Shown in pieces: positions 23,338 to 34,116 of a stretch of 64,000 nt of DNA. The translations under genes and the position numbers were made by a program. The notes beneath the pieces were generated by a model. The model was not told where the DNA came from. It worked only from the letters and a program-made list of their open reading frames with translations, and searched no databases. Position 1 is the first letter of the stretch; each line of letters starts with the position of its first letter. Source of the stretch: Stereocaulon alpinum (lineage: Eukaryota; Ascomycota; Lecanoromycetes; Lecanorales; Stereocaulaceae); assembly GCA_018257865.1 (NCBI GenBank), contig JAEUBA010000028.1, positions 62,001 through 126,000 of the forward strand. Reading direction: 5' to 3'.

Positions 23338-24211
23338 ATGTCGACATCAACCCAACTCTCCTTCCACCTCTCCACGAGCTCCAAGTCCAAGACCGTCCAT
23401 CTCCTCGGCTCATGGGATAACTATAAGCAGCAGCTTCCCCTTGCCTGCAAAGAAAGGGCTGGCAAATTCAAGGGCACCTTCTCCTTCAAGAGTACCATGC
23501 TAAAGCCTGGATCTCGATATTGGTACTATGTATGTCTCTTCTCAGCATCCTTCAGTCAACTTTCTTGACTGACAAGCATCACAGTACCTCATCGATGGCT
23601 ACCACCCATCACATGACCCGTCCGTCTCGGCGACTAAGGAGCCCACCACAGGCCGCATGCTTAACATCCTCGATGTTCCCAAGGGAGGTGAATCCAAGCG
23701 CTCTTCCGCCCACGGCGGCAACCGTGCCTCGGTCGACATTCCGAAGGGCCGCTCGCTTTCTCCCTCTAAGATCGCACACCCAAAGCCAAGCAAGCCATAC
23801 GCTTCGCGCGCCGTTAGGGAGGCAGACTACTCAATGAGCCCCGGCATGGATGACTTGACCGACAAGCTTGAGCAAGCTTCGCTGTACAGTGTCCGCAACA
23901 TCAGCCCACCGTCCTCAGTTGGCTCGAGCCTTTCGTCGCGAAGCACAGACCGATCCTCGCCTTCGTCGCTATCATCCCTCTCAGACCCTTCCAGCTCCAG
24001 CGGAAGCTGTCAATGCAATCGCTTTGGCGTTACCCGCAAGGGCGACCGTGTCCGCCTGGACTGCGGCGGCAAGATCTGTGGCTACGCCGAGAGCTCCTCC
24101 GACTGCTCTTCCGTCGAATCAGACTCTGAGTCAGAGAGCGAGGATGAGCGACCCAGGTACCAGGAAATCAGGCCTCGCGGGCAAGTTTCTTCAGGACGAC
24201 GCAGGAGATGA
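23338..24211 (+). CDS. esdC: EsdC-like protein with AMPK-type glycogen-binding (CBM48) domain
   Basis: Homologue of Aspergillus EsdC, a protein needed for early sexual development; the molecular activity is unknown. Two exons: 23338-23529 and 23585-24211, with a 55-nt intron, give 272 residues. The N-terminal 90 residues form an E-set/CBM48 fold as in AMPK beta subunits: SFHLSTSSKSKTVHLLGSWD, then KFKGTFSFKSTMLKPGSRYWYY and, across the splice, YLIDGYHPSHDPS. A linker (residues 90-165) carries RSLSPSKIAHPKPSKPY. The C-terminal third is Ser-rich, with Cys pairs CQCNRFGVTRKGDRVRLDC and CGGKICGY, then an acidic Ser/Glu run. The symbol rests on domain order and Cys-rich tail resemblance recalled from the family. 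Confidence 0.85.
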
Positions 24212-25459
24212 TTCGTTTCTCGTGAAAGGGGTTTCTTTTTCAATTGAGTTTACGGTTGATGAACACATTCGTTGTGATTCCTAATCATTTCTTCATCTGG
24301 GCTGGTCTTGGGTGACCACTTCGACCAACACGACGGCGCGCAAATGATGATTTCATTGATTCATGAGTCCTGCTTCGTGCAGAAGAGACTGCGTCGCTCG
24401 GGGAGGGTGAGGTGGATGATAAGATGAGATACAGGTATACTGCCTAGCCTTTCTCAAAAAAAAAAAAATTTGACAACGATGGATATGGGCATACCATGCT
24501 CAGCCTATCCTATATCTGGTGATTGAAGGGAGCACAGATTGAGTTGAAGAAGTAAGGGGATGAGGCGGATGTGCACAGTGTGGATTAGATAGCAAAGCAA
24601 ACCCAACGACATCTATCTACCACAAGATCGTTGTTCTCACCATTATCGTAATCGTTGATTCTATGATCTTTACAAGCGTCTGCTCCCTGCAACTGCTCAC
24701 TACCACCCAAACACCCAAAACAGCCTATCTGTTTCTCATGTATAACAGGCTACCCAATGGACATCCCACTGTAGACATACATGTATAACACATGACTGGG
24801 GCCGCATCTTGACAGGCGTATCAGCCCTGAGCCCAGACCCTCATCCAATTGCACATACAAAATTTCCACGACATCCAGACAGACACCCTACACCACCCAC
24901 GATGAACCCTCTAAGTGAATTGCGCGGAACTATCCCTCCAAATAAGACAATACAAACACCATATGTCCGTGGGATAACACATGGGTCCTTGATAGCAATG
25001 GCCACAATACCAGCACTGCGTACCGGCTGGAGGGACTGGATTCAGGAGGTTTGGAGATGAGTTTGTTTGGATTTGAGGTGGTGGGAGTGATTTCTCATCG
25101 GGGATTGGGGAGTATTGAGACGTTTTTCGCTTTCTGGAGAGGAAATGGGGAAGCGGGAAGCACATTGTCGGCGATTGAAGATTGAGTTGTGGATTTTAGA
25201 GTATGAATGTTCGCACCAAGCAACGTAGTAGAAATGAGTATCGGAGCTGGCTATTACAGATGGTTTACATGTTACAAGTACACTAGGGAGCAGGAATCTT
25301 ACTTATAGATGCGCAGGCTGTCATCCAACTATTCAACTGAAACCCACAGCCCTCACGCTAGCCCAATCCATCTAGCGCCACATGCTCCCAAGCTCGCCGA
25401 AGCTCTCACAACATCGTCACCTCGACTCCTACGACTTTTCCCTTCCTATTGAACACACA
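24212..25459. other. Spacer between esdC and COX4
   Basis: About 1.25 kb. It includes a 13-base A run near 24457 and one possible small minus-strand gene listed separately. Otherwise nothing was recognised. Confidence 0.45.
24911..25165 (-). CDS. Possible small Cys-rich protein
   Basis: An 84-residue frame with a basic, Pro-rich N-terminal half (MCFPLPHFLSRKRK) and a C-terminal half holding CWYCGHC, MCYP and CLYC. Two CxxC pairs spaced like a small zinc-binding knuckle are the only support. Short uncharacterised Cys-pair proteins are common in filamentous fungi, but no homologue is recalled with certainty. There is no intron to test. It could be a chance frame. Confidence 0.3.
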   Translation of the reverse strand: MCFPLPHFLSRKRKTSQYSPIPDEKSLPPPQIQTNSSPNLLNPVPPAGTQCWYCGHCYQGPMCYPTDIWCLYCLIWRDSSAQFT

Positions 25460-26672
25460 ATGCTTCTCCGACGCTCCGCTCTCGCCCTCTCGCGGCGAGC
25501 GGTTACGAAGCCTATCGTCCGTAGGAGTTTTGCGACTTCAATTGCGCGCTGTGAGTCGCTTCTCTCGCCGGTTACGGGATGGTTGAGAAGGGGGAGGCGG
25601 ATGCTGATTCTGGTGGTGCTATAGATGCAGACAAACACACAGGCGGCGACCCTATGCCTGGACAGCCAGATCCGAAGATGGTTCCTTTCGAAGGTGCGTC
25701 TCTACCCCGGTGGCTCCAAATGCCAACATTCCTCCACTCCTTCCACGTTGGACCGCCAGCCCCCAATACATCATACTAATATACCCACTTGGAGTGACGT
25801 GTGCTAATTTCCCATGGCTACACACAGAGATAAGGACAGAAGCAGACCTCCTACCTCCAGGTGGCGAGCCGGGTACCGTACCTACGGATCTGGATCAGAG
25901 TACTGGGTTGGAGCGATTGGAGATCTTGGGGAAGATGCAAGGGGTTGACATCTTTGATATGAGCCCTTTGGATGCTAGTCGAAGAGGTACGTGTGTGTTT
26001 TCTCTTTGGGATGGGGTTGGAAGGAGGACACATCTGGGAGGGTTGAGGGTACTATGGCTACAGGATTTCGGGCTCGATGCAGGGAAGAGAAGGGATGAAG
26101 AGAAGCGATATACGAAGCAGCGTGGATATGCTCACAGCCGACTTTGCGCACACAGTGGCACTATTATCGTTTGAGATGCTACGAACCACAGCTGACCCAC
26201 GTCTCCACAACAGGCACTCTCGATGATCCCATCCTCGTCAGATCCGCAGGCGACGAGCAATTCGCCGGCTGTACCGGCTACCCAGCCGACAGCCACGTTG
26301 TGCTCTGGCTCAGAGTACGTCTCTATCCTCTTTCCCTCCTGCTATACCCTGTCCTCTCACCCTTCCCACCTTGACCCCGTCTTGTCTCCCTCCACTCATC
26401 CCCCTTCCCCCTTCCCCCATCTATTACGACCTAACTAACCCCCCTCCCCTCCCCACCAGATGACCCGCGACCGCCCCATCGAGCGCTGCCCAGAATGCGG
26501 CGGCGTCTACAGAATGGAATACGTCGGCCCCCCCGACGACCCTCACGCCGACCACGGCCACGGACACGGAGACGAACATCATGGATATGAGGAACCGAAG
26601 ACGTTTGCGGATTTTGTGAGGCCGGAGTATATGGGGGGGCCGCAGCCGCTGTATAAGGGGAAGATACCATAG
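25460..26672 (+). CDS. cox4: Cytochrome c oxidase subunit 4 (COX4, mammalian Vb type), mitochondrial
   Basis: Nuclear-encoded, zinc-binding matrix-side subunit of complex IV, needed for assembly. Five exons: 25460-25550, 25625-25693, 25828-25986, 26214-26314 and 26460-26672, with introns of 74, 134, 227 and 145 nt, give 210 residues. The presequence is clear (MLLRRSALALSRRAVTK... VRRSFATSIAR). The mature part shows TGLERLEILGKMQGVDIFDMSPL and GTLDDPILVRSAGDEQFAGCTGYP. Zinc ligands are the Cys/His of CTGYPADSH and the CPEC pair. The His/Asp/Gly-rich run after residue 170 is a fungal-looking insertion before the conserved tail PKTFADFVRPEYM. An in-frame ATG lies upstream at 25382, but it would bury the presequence, so 25460 is preferred. 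Confidence 0.95.
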
Positions 26673-26676
26673 TGAG

Positions 26677-26755
26677 AGGGAGGGGAGAGGTGGAGGGAGG
26701 GGAAGGGGAAGGGGAGGGGAGGAGAGGAGGGGAGGAGAGGAGGGGAGGGGCGTTC
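26677..26755. repeat. Purine (GGGGA) tract
   Basis: Starting a few bases after the COX4 stop, the plus strand is almost pure A/G, built from GGGGA and GGAGA units with many runs of four Gs. It can form G-quadruplexes or triplex DNA and probably lies in the COX4 3' untranslated region. Confidence 0.8.
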
Positions 26756-27051
26756 TGTATATATGTAAGACAGAGAGACGCTTTAGTGAATGGAATGGAG
26801 GAGATTCAAAGCAAGATGAAGATATGCACGTTACTCATTGTGATACATTTTTGCTACACAAGCTGCTCTAACATACGCTCATACACCTCCGAAACGCCAA
26901 CTATGCCGCTCTTTCCCATCCCCCTCGACTTTAGGATAACGCTCTCCTTCTCCTAGTTCCCACCCATTTTCATCTCTGGGCAAGCCCCAAAGCTGCACTT
27001 CTGAGCTCAAAGTCCCTAGATAATGCCATAAAAACATTCATGTTTTTTTCT
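26756..27051. other. Convergent spacer COX4/PRP8
   Basis: About 300 bases between two convergent genes, holding both 3' ends. No gene seen. Confidence 0.5.
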
Positions 27052-30000
27052 TCAAGCAAAATTATCCTGCCTATCAACCCAAATATCCTCCAACTCAGCA
27101 AAATTCTGAAAATGCAAGGGCCGATGCACATCCGCATAAAACCCCAACGGCGTATCCATCTTAACAAGCACACTCTTCTTCTCCACGCTCCCAAAACTCG
27201 CTCCCATAAAGCTATAATTCCACGTATTCTGCTCCGGCACCAAAAAGTATCCCCGTATCTTATCAGACAGCAGGAGCTGTGTCTTTTCGCCCATGCCGGT
27301 GGTGCTGAAGCCGGAGGGCATGTCGGAGGATAGGTCTTTGTTTTCGCTGCCCCATTTGTAGCCTTGGGGTGTTAGGGCCCAGGCGGCTAGGGAGACGGAA
27401 CCGGGTGTGAAGGAGACGGTCATGGTGATTGTTTTCTTGTCCCAGCTGCTGTGGGCGGACATGAGGCGCGCGTGGTGGGTTACGTCTGCGGCGGTCATGT
27501 AGGGGGGTTCATTGCCTGCGACTGTGTGTATTATACCCAGTGGCTCAAGGGCCGAGAGGTTCTGGTGCTGGGGGAGCTGGTGGGGTAGCTGGACATCGCG
27601 CGTATTGCCGACCTGAGGGACCATTACTATTGTGCGGATCTCCTTCACCTGGTCGTTGTCGGGCGGCGAAGAGCCATAGAGGTAGCCTGCTACTTGGACG
27701 CGAAGATCAGCGATGGTGATGAAGCGCTTGAGGATATTCTTGGGCATGATGTAGGTGTGGTGGCCTTCTTCGTGGATGTCGTCGCTTGAGATGTAAATGT
27801 TGTTTGATCGGGTGCGGAGATTGGAGGTTGCAATCGCTCGAGTACGCCATTCGGTTTTGGAGGCGAAGGATTGTTGCTCGAATTGGGAGGTTGTGGTCAC
27901 GATGATGTCTTCGCCATGGACGTTTTGCGTTTTTGTGGTAACGGCAGTAAGCTGTTGCTGTTCTTGCTGTTGCTTCTCGATTTCGGCGGCTTGCTGTCGT
28001 TGCATGGAAGGTGCACTGATCTCCATACCGAGGATAATGTCGCGGATTTCGCTGGTCGTAAGACTTGAGGTATTGACATTGTTCTTCTTGCCATAGTCGT
28101 TGAGGATGAGATCGCGGAGTTGTACTTCCACCTTGATCCAGTCTTCGTCCGAAAGCGTGGGCCAAATATGGTGCTCCTTGGTGATGACTGTCTTGTCCGG
28201 ACGCAGCAATAGCTTGGTCTTATCTTGATTAACGTGCAACGCACGTAGGATGAGGATCAGTCGCGAGAAGGCTGTGTATGAGGATATGGTCTTGAGCCAC
28301 TCATCGTAGAGGTTGAACAGCATCATCTTTGGCTCGGTAGCGCGAAGAATCATGTCACCTAACTTCTCAACCTTCATAGCGGCTTGGAACGGCAGCTGCA
28401 GCTCCGAAGCTCGAATCGAGATGTTGGGGAAGTCCAGGAGATGCACCTCCAAAGGATCAAGAAGACCCTTCCTCGTAACTATGAGCTGCTTCGGCTGCTC
28501 TTCCACTGGCAGCGATCGGATCAGAGCAGCCACTTCTTCAGCGGTCTTCCATTTCGCCAGTTGTCCTAGACGCTTCTGACCTGCCCAGACGCTGGTGTGG
28601 ATGATCTTTAGGAAAAGTTGGCCCGTCCTAGGGTTGAAGATGAAGATTGCTCCATTGATAGGTTTCGTGGTCAGATTGCCCTCGAAAGTCTTGTGAATCG
28701 TGACTCGATAGACGTTTGTATCATCGATGAAGAGCTGAATTTGGTTGCTGAAAAGCTCAGAGTAGTTCTGGGAATTCAAGAATTCCTGGTTGCTCTCGGA
28801 TGCGTACAACTGCAGACCCTTCCGGATACGTTCCCTCAGGACGTACAAAGCGGGGTTTGCCTTCATGATCTTGGCCATGGCCTGTTGCACCAAGGTCTTC
28901 AAGCCTGGGAAATACTGTCCGTAGGCGGAGTACAAGTTGTAGGCAAGATCAATGCCAATCATCAACCCAGTAGCAGATGGGTAAATGCTCATACTGTCGG
29001 TAGTATAGTCCAAGTACTTGGCGCGGACGTAGCGCTCAATGTCGTGAGAATCGTAGTCACCGTACCGCAACTGGACATCGACCCAAAATTTATTGGTGGT
29101 CGTGGGCTCAGTAATGTCTTTGGTATCGAACAGTATCGATGGCCTAGTGACATTCCACTTGTGAGTAGCGAAGAGCAATATGTCAGCGCAAGAGCTGTTC
29201 ATCTTATACGACTTTCTGGGATGAATAGTCTCCTTCTGCACCGTCTCTATACCTAGCTGATCCAGCTCTTGATCGAAGACCTGGCACAAGTCCATGACTA
29301 CAGACTCGTGGATCTTCTGCCACAAATGGGCACGGAAGATCTGAATCAGTGAGATCTTGAGCGTTGGAATTTTGCCATGCAAGAAGATACCCGTCAAATC
29401 AAGTTGCACCTGGAAACCAACATAGACATTGGCACGGTTGATAGTGGGTGACCACCATAAGGTGAAGCGACGGTTGGGAATCTGATTAAGACCAGACCGT
29501 TGGGCGTTCGTAAGCTTCTTGAACTTCATCGACTCTTCGAAACCTGAAGCCTTCTCCCAGAAGAGACCTTCCCAGGATGGGAACGCAGTAGCTTTGAAGA
29601 GAGTGTGCTCAAGGATGGTTTCGACACCACCAAGCGCTTGGATAACGTCTGTTCGGTAGGCATTGAGATTCCAAAGCTTTCCGTCATGACGCTGGCTCGT
29701 CCACCAGAACGGGTTACTCTTCATGAGCTGGTACGTCTTAAACTCAGTACGCGCTCGGAAACCCTTGTCAAAGCTTAAGGTGCTTCTGTCCTTCTGGAAG
29801 AGTGTGTTGATACGAGGTAAACCACGGTCCCAGCTATCCTCTAGATCCTCGAGGGTCAAGCGGCGATTCTGCTGATTGGCCTCCTGTCGCTTCTGGGAGT
29901 ACTCGGTCCATACTCGCTGTGAGTCGATGAACTCCGCCTCCCATGGTATGATATACCGGAAGATGTTAGGAATGAGCGTCTCCTCATCATGACTCATACC

Positions 30001-33000
30001 AGCACGATAATGTGTAACACCCACGTCGGTCTGCTTCGACCACCTCTTATCGCTGGTTGGAATGAGAATGTGAGATCCAGAGATCATACCAAGACCACCC
30101 AACTCCTTGGGCGTATAGAACACGGCTGGCGGAAATCTCGAAGGCATCTTAGAGTTCAGTCCAATCTTGACTCGCGTTTGAATCTTGGTCTCACACTTGA
30201 CAATTGTGTCGAGCAGGTTCACTGTGGATACGGCAGCCTCACGGTAGTAGGTGAAGAGCGCGATCAAGCTGGTATTCCACTTATTGGCAATCTTGGTGAA
30301 GGTTGTAGAACCAGAGGACATGAGAATCTGGCGGATGCGGTTGTTGAATTTCTGGATGTCCTCTTCCGTGACCTGCAAGAAGGCATGTGCAGTACGCTCT
30401 TTCGAGGTGTTGTCCACTAGTGACCAGACACTGTCTTTGGTTTGGAACTCCTCGTTCAAATTACGAATCTTGGGCAAAATGCGGACTTCAAAGCCGCTCA
30501 TTGAGAAGAGCAGGTTAGGATTGTCTCTGCTGTACACACTTGCGAACGTGTCATCCCACTCAATGGTCGTGATGGACCTTGGAAGTCTGTTCTTCAGATC
30601 CCAGAAGACGGCACGCCCAAGGTTGACGTCGTGTCTCATCAGCCTCATCCTTGAATCACGAGGCCAGCACTTCTTGTTGCGGTAGCCAATAACATTCTCA
30701 AAGTTCGGATCCGGTTGTTCAGTCAAGAAACGTTGGATGAGATCTCTTGATTCATCGGCTGAGAACCTCAGGAACACCCAGATACGGTCAATGTATCTTG
30801 TGTACAGGCGGATTGGATGTTTCGTCTCGGTCTTCCGATCTCTGAATTGCAAGAAGTCATTGGGGCTCTGAGGTGGACCTGCTATCTCGCTTGCACGTTG
30901 CAGACCGAGCAGCAGTAGATCCAGGACTAGGCCGTAGTATTGGAAGACGAACGCCGAGAACTGGAGACCTCTGATCATGCCATAGCTGTTTGTATGGTTC
31001 ATGTCTTTGTAGTTCAGCTGAACGTTGTTCTTAGACGTGATATAATCTGCCAAGTTGTGGTCCATGATAAGGCGCAGAAGACGATTAAGGAGCGTCAGAT
31101 CGATCTTCTCGTAGACTTTCGACAGCTGAGTCTCTATCATGACATTGCACTCTCCGTTCTCGGTCTCCCAAACGCCACCTAAGTTGTTGATACCCTGGGC
31201 CCACTTATATGTGAGCAACGGTGGTACCTCTGAATCCGAAGGCTTGATCCATGCTGGGAAGAGATGCCGTTGGTCTGCTTGGTACCAGAGATACTGGTCA
31301 AGGTAGGCATCCGTGATCTTCTCTATTGGCTCGATGTCGTAGACAGGATTGATGCTGCTGTAGTTGTCGTTCATATCAATGCCGACTTCCTTGAAGGCTC
31401 GTTGAGTAAGCAGGAAGCGCTTGATTCGAGTGAGGGTAGTTCCAGGCGAGTCATATGCCTGTTCAATAAGAGCAAGCTCTTCTCTCTGATTCTGATTGAG
31501 GCGGCCTTTGACGGAGTAAGCTTCCCGCAATCGCTCAAGGGCCAGAATGAGAATCTTCGTATCGTGCTTATAGGAGACAGCTGGGAAGGGTATTGGTGAG
31601 AATTTTCTTGACTCCAGCCAATGGACTGTGGTGGTGTATATTGCAACGGCTTCTTCAGAAGATACATAAGGACCATCTTTCATGTAGTTGTGCTGTCTCT
31701 CCTGCTCCGCCTTTAACCACAAACGTGTAAGTCGTCCCAAGTTCTTCTTCGCAACTGTCTTATCGACTGTAGCACCTCTTCTTATACGCTCACGGTTGTA
31801 GTGCGCCACCGATATCCACCAATCGGCCTTGCTCTTGACGTATCGCAATATGATGTTCTCGATAGGTGCGGGCAATCCAGGTACCTTCCAAGGAATGTTA
31901 CTTTTCCAGCATCGCCATGCTTCAGACAGATGCTGTAGGACAGTGTTGACTTTGTTCTGTTTGATACCTTCGGGCATCATGTCCATCAGATCTGCCATCA
32001 CAGATGCACGTAGCTCGAGATCGAAATGCGATTCCACTCTTTGCTTCGTGACCGTCTTCGCCACACCTTTGCTATGCCGTCCCTCGAATTGTCTTGATAG
32101 CAAGTTTCCGAGCCATCTCTCGAGCAGGGGGATGATGCCACGCATGAAGAAGAGCCAGACTCTCCAAGCCGGTGCCCAGAACCCACATCCCGGTCCTTTG
32201 CCCACTGGACCAGAGTTGAATCGGTAATAGATCAGATGCTTCAGATCTTTGCATGATCGAATCTGGTGCATAAGTTTGTACTTGTAACGGTACATGCCCG
32301 TGAGTTGTCCAACATGGTTGAAAGCGTATAGTATACCATCAGCCAGCTGGAAGGCATCGATGTTGCCAAGCCGGTATTGGACCTGCGCATCCACAATCAA
32401 CTTCGTCAGGCGCAAGATCTCTCGCATCAGATGGAAGGCGTTTCCGAAGCGTGACTTCTTGCGCTCTTTCGTGGTCAATGTCTTGACAGGCTTGAGGTTA
32501 AAGTTGTAATCCAGATGCAGGTAGGTCAGATTCTTCCGATGGATGAGCAAGTTCAACATGTTGAAACCTTGCCGACAGACTTGTAGACCAGCCTCAACCC
32601 AATCAATGGTGGTTTGCTGGAAGAACTTCGTAGACTTGAGTGACTTCATCAAATTCTGCTTGTTCTGTGCCTTAGGCTTCTTCTTATGCAGCTCGTTCAA
32701 GACGAATGTCTTGAGCAGTTTCTGGTATGACACCCTGACCTTGACCGGCTGACCCTGCGGACAGTGCTCAAGATACCACTGCTTCACCAGCGGCACATCC
32801 TGAGCTCGCACCATCTTTCCTGACCGCCTGTCGAAGGGATACGGTGCCCACCACAGCGCAATGGCTGATGCTGTCTCGCTGGTGTAGAGCTCTTCGTCCG
32901 CAAGGAAAGGCTCCATATTCCCAGGCAGAACGAATTCTTCATCTTCAGACCCTTCCCCAAATATCTCATCTTCGTGGCTGACGGTAAGATTCTTGGGCGC

Positions 33001-34116
33001 GACTGCGCGTGATGAGATAGGATTGATGACGGGATCGAAGTAGAAGGCAGGTAGGCTTGGGTCTTCAGCACGGACGTAGACTACCTGTGGATGTGAGTAC
33101 CACGAGAGCTTTACGCTTCGAGGTAATGAGTTGTAGAGGAAGGGGAAGGCGACGCGGTATTCGGTTCGGATAGGGGCGCGGAAGATGATGCGATCTATGG
33201 CGTTGAATTCTCCAAAGTCTTCATCGTTTGGGTCAACGTCCTTGTAGAGAGGCTCGAATCGTGGCCCACCGGGTATCGCGACGTTCAGAGCTTTTGCGGT
33301 CTCGAAACTAGGAAGATCAAACATGTGGAAGTAGTTCTTATCGACCAAATCGCTCAGCAATTGGTGACTTAGCCGATATAGGGTAGCCATCTGCGGCAGT
33401 GTCAAATTCCACTCTTTGTAGCTAGGCCCATTGACATGAGGCGTGTCCAGCAGCGGTCGATGCTCATAAAACCACTCCATCACTGGTCCGTCCTCAGCTT
33501 CATCCAGCTCCATCTGAATCGGCTCCAAGGGTTCCACATCCTCGATGTTCTCCGACCAAGAGAGCGGCGGCTCCTCATCATCGAATGGTGGGAATCTCAT
33601 CCTCTTGAAATGCCGCCTATCACTCTTCTCCCTCCTCATACACACCCACATCGTAGCCCACTGCGCATGGAATACAGGCTCGATGACTCTCGGTGTTTCA
33701 TTCACCATGGTCAAGCAACCGTTGACATGATACAGCACCTTCACCTCTCTCGACGACTCCCAAGGCATCGGCATGTTCTCCAAAAGCTTCAACACCGCGT
33801 GCGGCATGAACTTCAACGCGCCCAGATAGCTCCGCTTGTCGCTGCTGAATTTCTTCTGCGACACATCTCCGATGTCCTTAACGATCTTTCGTAGATGTTC
33901 TGGGGGCATATCAGCCTTCTGAGTCTCCACGAATCCACCCTTCCTCTTCTCGCCGAAGCGATTGCGCTGTGTCCGTAGCCATTCCTTCTTCTTCTGGGCG
34001 AACTTTGCAGCTTGAGGATCTCCTGGGGGCTGGTAGCCTGGTGGTGGTGGGGCGGACGGCATGGAGTGAGAGCCCGCTGCCCATCCAGGCGGTGGTGGAG
34101 GTGGAAGAGAGGACAT
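27052..34116 (-). CDS. prp8: Pre-mRNA-splicing factor PRP8, core U5 snRNP protein
   Basis: Scaffold of the spliceosome's catalytic centre; it holds U5, U6 and the splice sites. A single uninterrupted frame of 2354 residues, the usual length. The N-terminus is Pro/Gly-rich (MSSLPPPPPPGW). The PRP8 N-terminal homology and PROCN regions follow in the first half (for example YRYKYKLMHQIRSCKDLKHLIYYRFNSGPVGKGP). Then come the RRM-like and U5/U6 snRNA-binding regions, the RNase H-like domain IV near residues 1760-2010, and a C-terminal MPN/JAB1-like domain from about residue 2100 (ILKRFITIADLRVQVAGYLYGSSPPDNDQ). Many fungi carry an intein in PRP8; none is present here, as the frame is colinear and normal in size. 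An intronless 7-kb gene stands out beside intron-rich neighbours. It is divergent from RPL34. Confidence 0.98.
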   Translation of the reverse strand: MSSLPPPPPPGWAAGSHSMPSAPPPPGYQPPGDPQAAKFAQKKKEWLRTQRNRFGEKRKGGFVETQKADMPPEHLRKIVKDIGDVSQKKFSSDKRSYLGALKFMPHAVLKLLENMPMPWESSREVKVLYHVNGCLTMVNETPRVIEPVFHAQWATMWVCMRREKSDRRHFKRMRFPPFDDEEPPLSWSENIEDVEPLEPIQMELDEAEDGPVMEWFYEHRPLLDTPHVNGPSYKEWNLTLPQMATLYRLSHQLLSDLVDKNYFHMFDLPSFETAKALNVAIPGGPRFEPLYKDVDPNDEDFGEFNAIDRIIFRAPIRTEYRVAFPFLYNSLPRSVKLSWYSHPQVVYVRAEDPSLPAFYFDPVINPISSRAVAPKNLTVSHEDEIFGEGSEDEEFVLPGNMEPFLADEELYTSETASAIALWWAPYPFDRRSGKMVRAQDVPLVKQWYLEHCPQGQPVKVRVSYQKLLKTFVLNELHKKKPKAQNKQNLMKSLKSTKFFQQTTIDWVEAGLQVCRQGFNMLNLLIHRKNLTYLHLDYNFNLKPVKTLTTKERKKSRFGNAFHLMREILRLTKLIVDAQVQYRLGNIDAFQLADGILYAFNHVGQLTGMYRYKYKLMHQIRSCKDLKHLIYYRFNSGPVGKGPGCGFWAPAWRVWLFFMRGIIPLLERWLGNLLSRQFEGRHSKGVAKTVTKQRVESHFDLELRASVMADLMDMMPEGIKQNKVNTVLQHLSEAWRCWKSNIPWKVPGLPAPIENIILRYVKSKADWWISVAHYNRERIRRGATVDKTVAKKNLGRLTRLWLKAEQERQHNYMKDGPYVSSEEAVAIYTTTVHWLESRKFSPIPFPAVSYKHDTKILILALERLREAYSVKGRLNQNQREELALIEQAYDSPGTTLTRIKRFLLTQRAFKEVGIDMNDNYSSINPVYDIEPIEKITDAYLDQYLWYQADQRHLFPAWIKPSDSEVPPLLTYKWAQGINNLGGVWETENGECNVMIETQLSKVYEKIDLTLLNRLLRLIMDHNLADYITSKNNVQLNYKDMNHTNSYGMIRGLQFSAFVFQYYGLVLDLLLLGLQRASEIAGPPQSPNDFLQFRDRKTETKHPIRLYTRYIDRIWVFLRFSADESRDLIQRFLTEQPDPNFENVIGYRNKKCWPRDSRMRLMRHDVNLGRAVFWDLKNRLPRSITTIEWDDTFASVYSRDNPNLLFSMSGFEVRILPKIRNLNEEFQTKDSVWSLVDNTSKERTAHAFLQVTEEDIQKFNNRIRQILMSSGSTTFTKIANKWNTSLIALFTYYREAAVSTVNLLDTIVKCETKIQTRVKIGLNSKMPSRFPPAVFYTPKELGGLGMISGSHILIPTSDKRWSKQTDVGVTHYRAGMSHDEETLIPNIFRYIIPWEAEFIDSQRVWTEYSQKRQEANQQNRRLTLEDLEDSWDRGLPRINTLFQKDRSTLSFDKGFRARTEFKTYQLMKSNPFWWTSQRHDGKLWNLNAYRTDVIQALGGVETILEHTLFKATAFPSWEGLFWEKASGFEESMKFKKLTNAQRSGLNQIPNRRFTLWWSPTINRANVYVGFQVQLDLTGIFLHGKIPTLKISLIQIFRAHLWQKIHESVVMDLCQVFDQELDQLGIETVQKETIHPRKSYKMNSSCADILLFATHKWNVTRPSILFDTKDITEPTTTNKFWVDVQLRYGDYDSHDIERYVRAKYLDYTTDSMSIYPSATGLMIGIDLAYNLYSAYGQYFPGLKTLVQQAMAKIMKANPALYVLRERIRKGLQLYASESNQEFLNSQNYSELFSNQIQLFIDDTNVYRVTIHKTFEGNLTTKPINGAIFIFNPRTGQLFLKIIHTSVWAGQKRLGQLAKWKTAEEVAALIRSLPVEEQPKQLIVTRKGLLDPLEVHLLDFPNISIRASELQLPFQAAMKVEKLGDMILRATEPKMMLFNLYDEWLKTISSYTAFSRLILILRALHVNQDKTKLLLRPDKTVITKEHHIWPTLSDEDWIKVEVQLRDLILNDYGKKNNVNTSSLTTSEIRDIILGMEISAPSMQRQQAAEIEKQQQEQQQLTAVTTKTQNVHGEDIIVTTTSQFEQQSFASKTEWRTRAIATSNLRTRSNNIYISSDDIHEEGHHTYIMPKNILKRFITIADLRVQVAGYLYGSSPPDNDQVKEIRTIVMVPQVGNTRDVQLPHQLPQHQNLSALEPLGIIHTVAGNEPPYMTAADVTHHARLMSAHSSWDKKTITMTVSFTPGSVSLAAWALTPQGYKWGSENKDLSSDMPSGFSTTGMGEKTQLLLSDKIRGYFLVPEQNTWNYSFMGASFGSVEKKSVLVKMDTPLGFYADVHRPLHFQNFAELEDIWVDRQDNFA

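Noticed and set aside
25382..25459. Upstream in-frame ATG of COX4
   Set aside because: It would place 26 residues before a textbook mitochondrial presequence; the ATG at 25460 is the better start.
28618..30685. Plus-strand frames of 140-212 residues inside PRP8
   Set aside because: They lie wholly opposite a highly conserved gene and are shadows.
27052..34116. PRP8 intein or homing endonuclease
   Set aside because: The frame is colinear with PRP8 at normal length; no intein start, end or endonuclease motif was seen.
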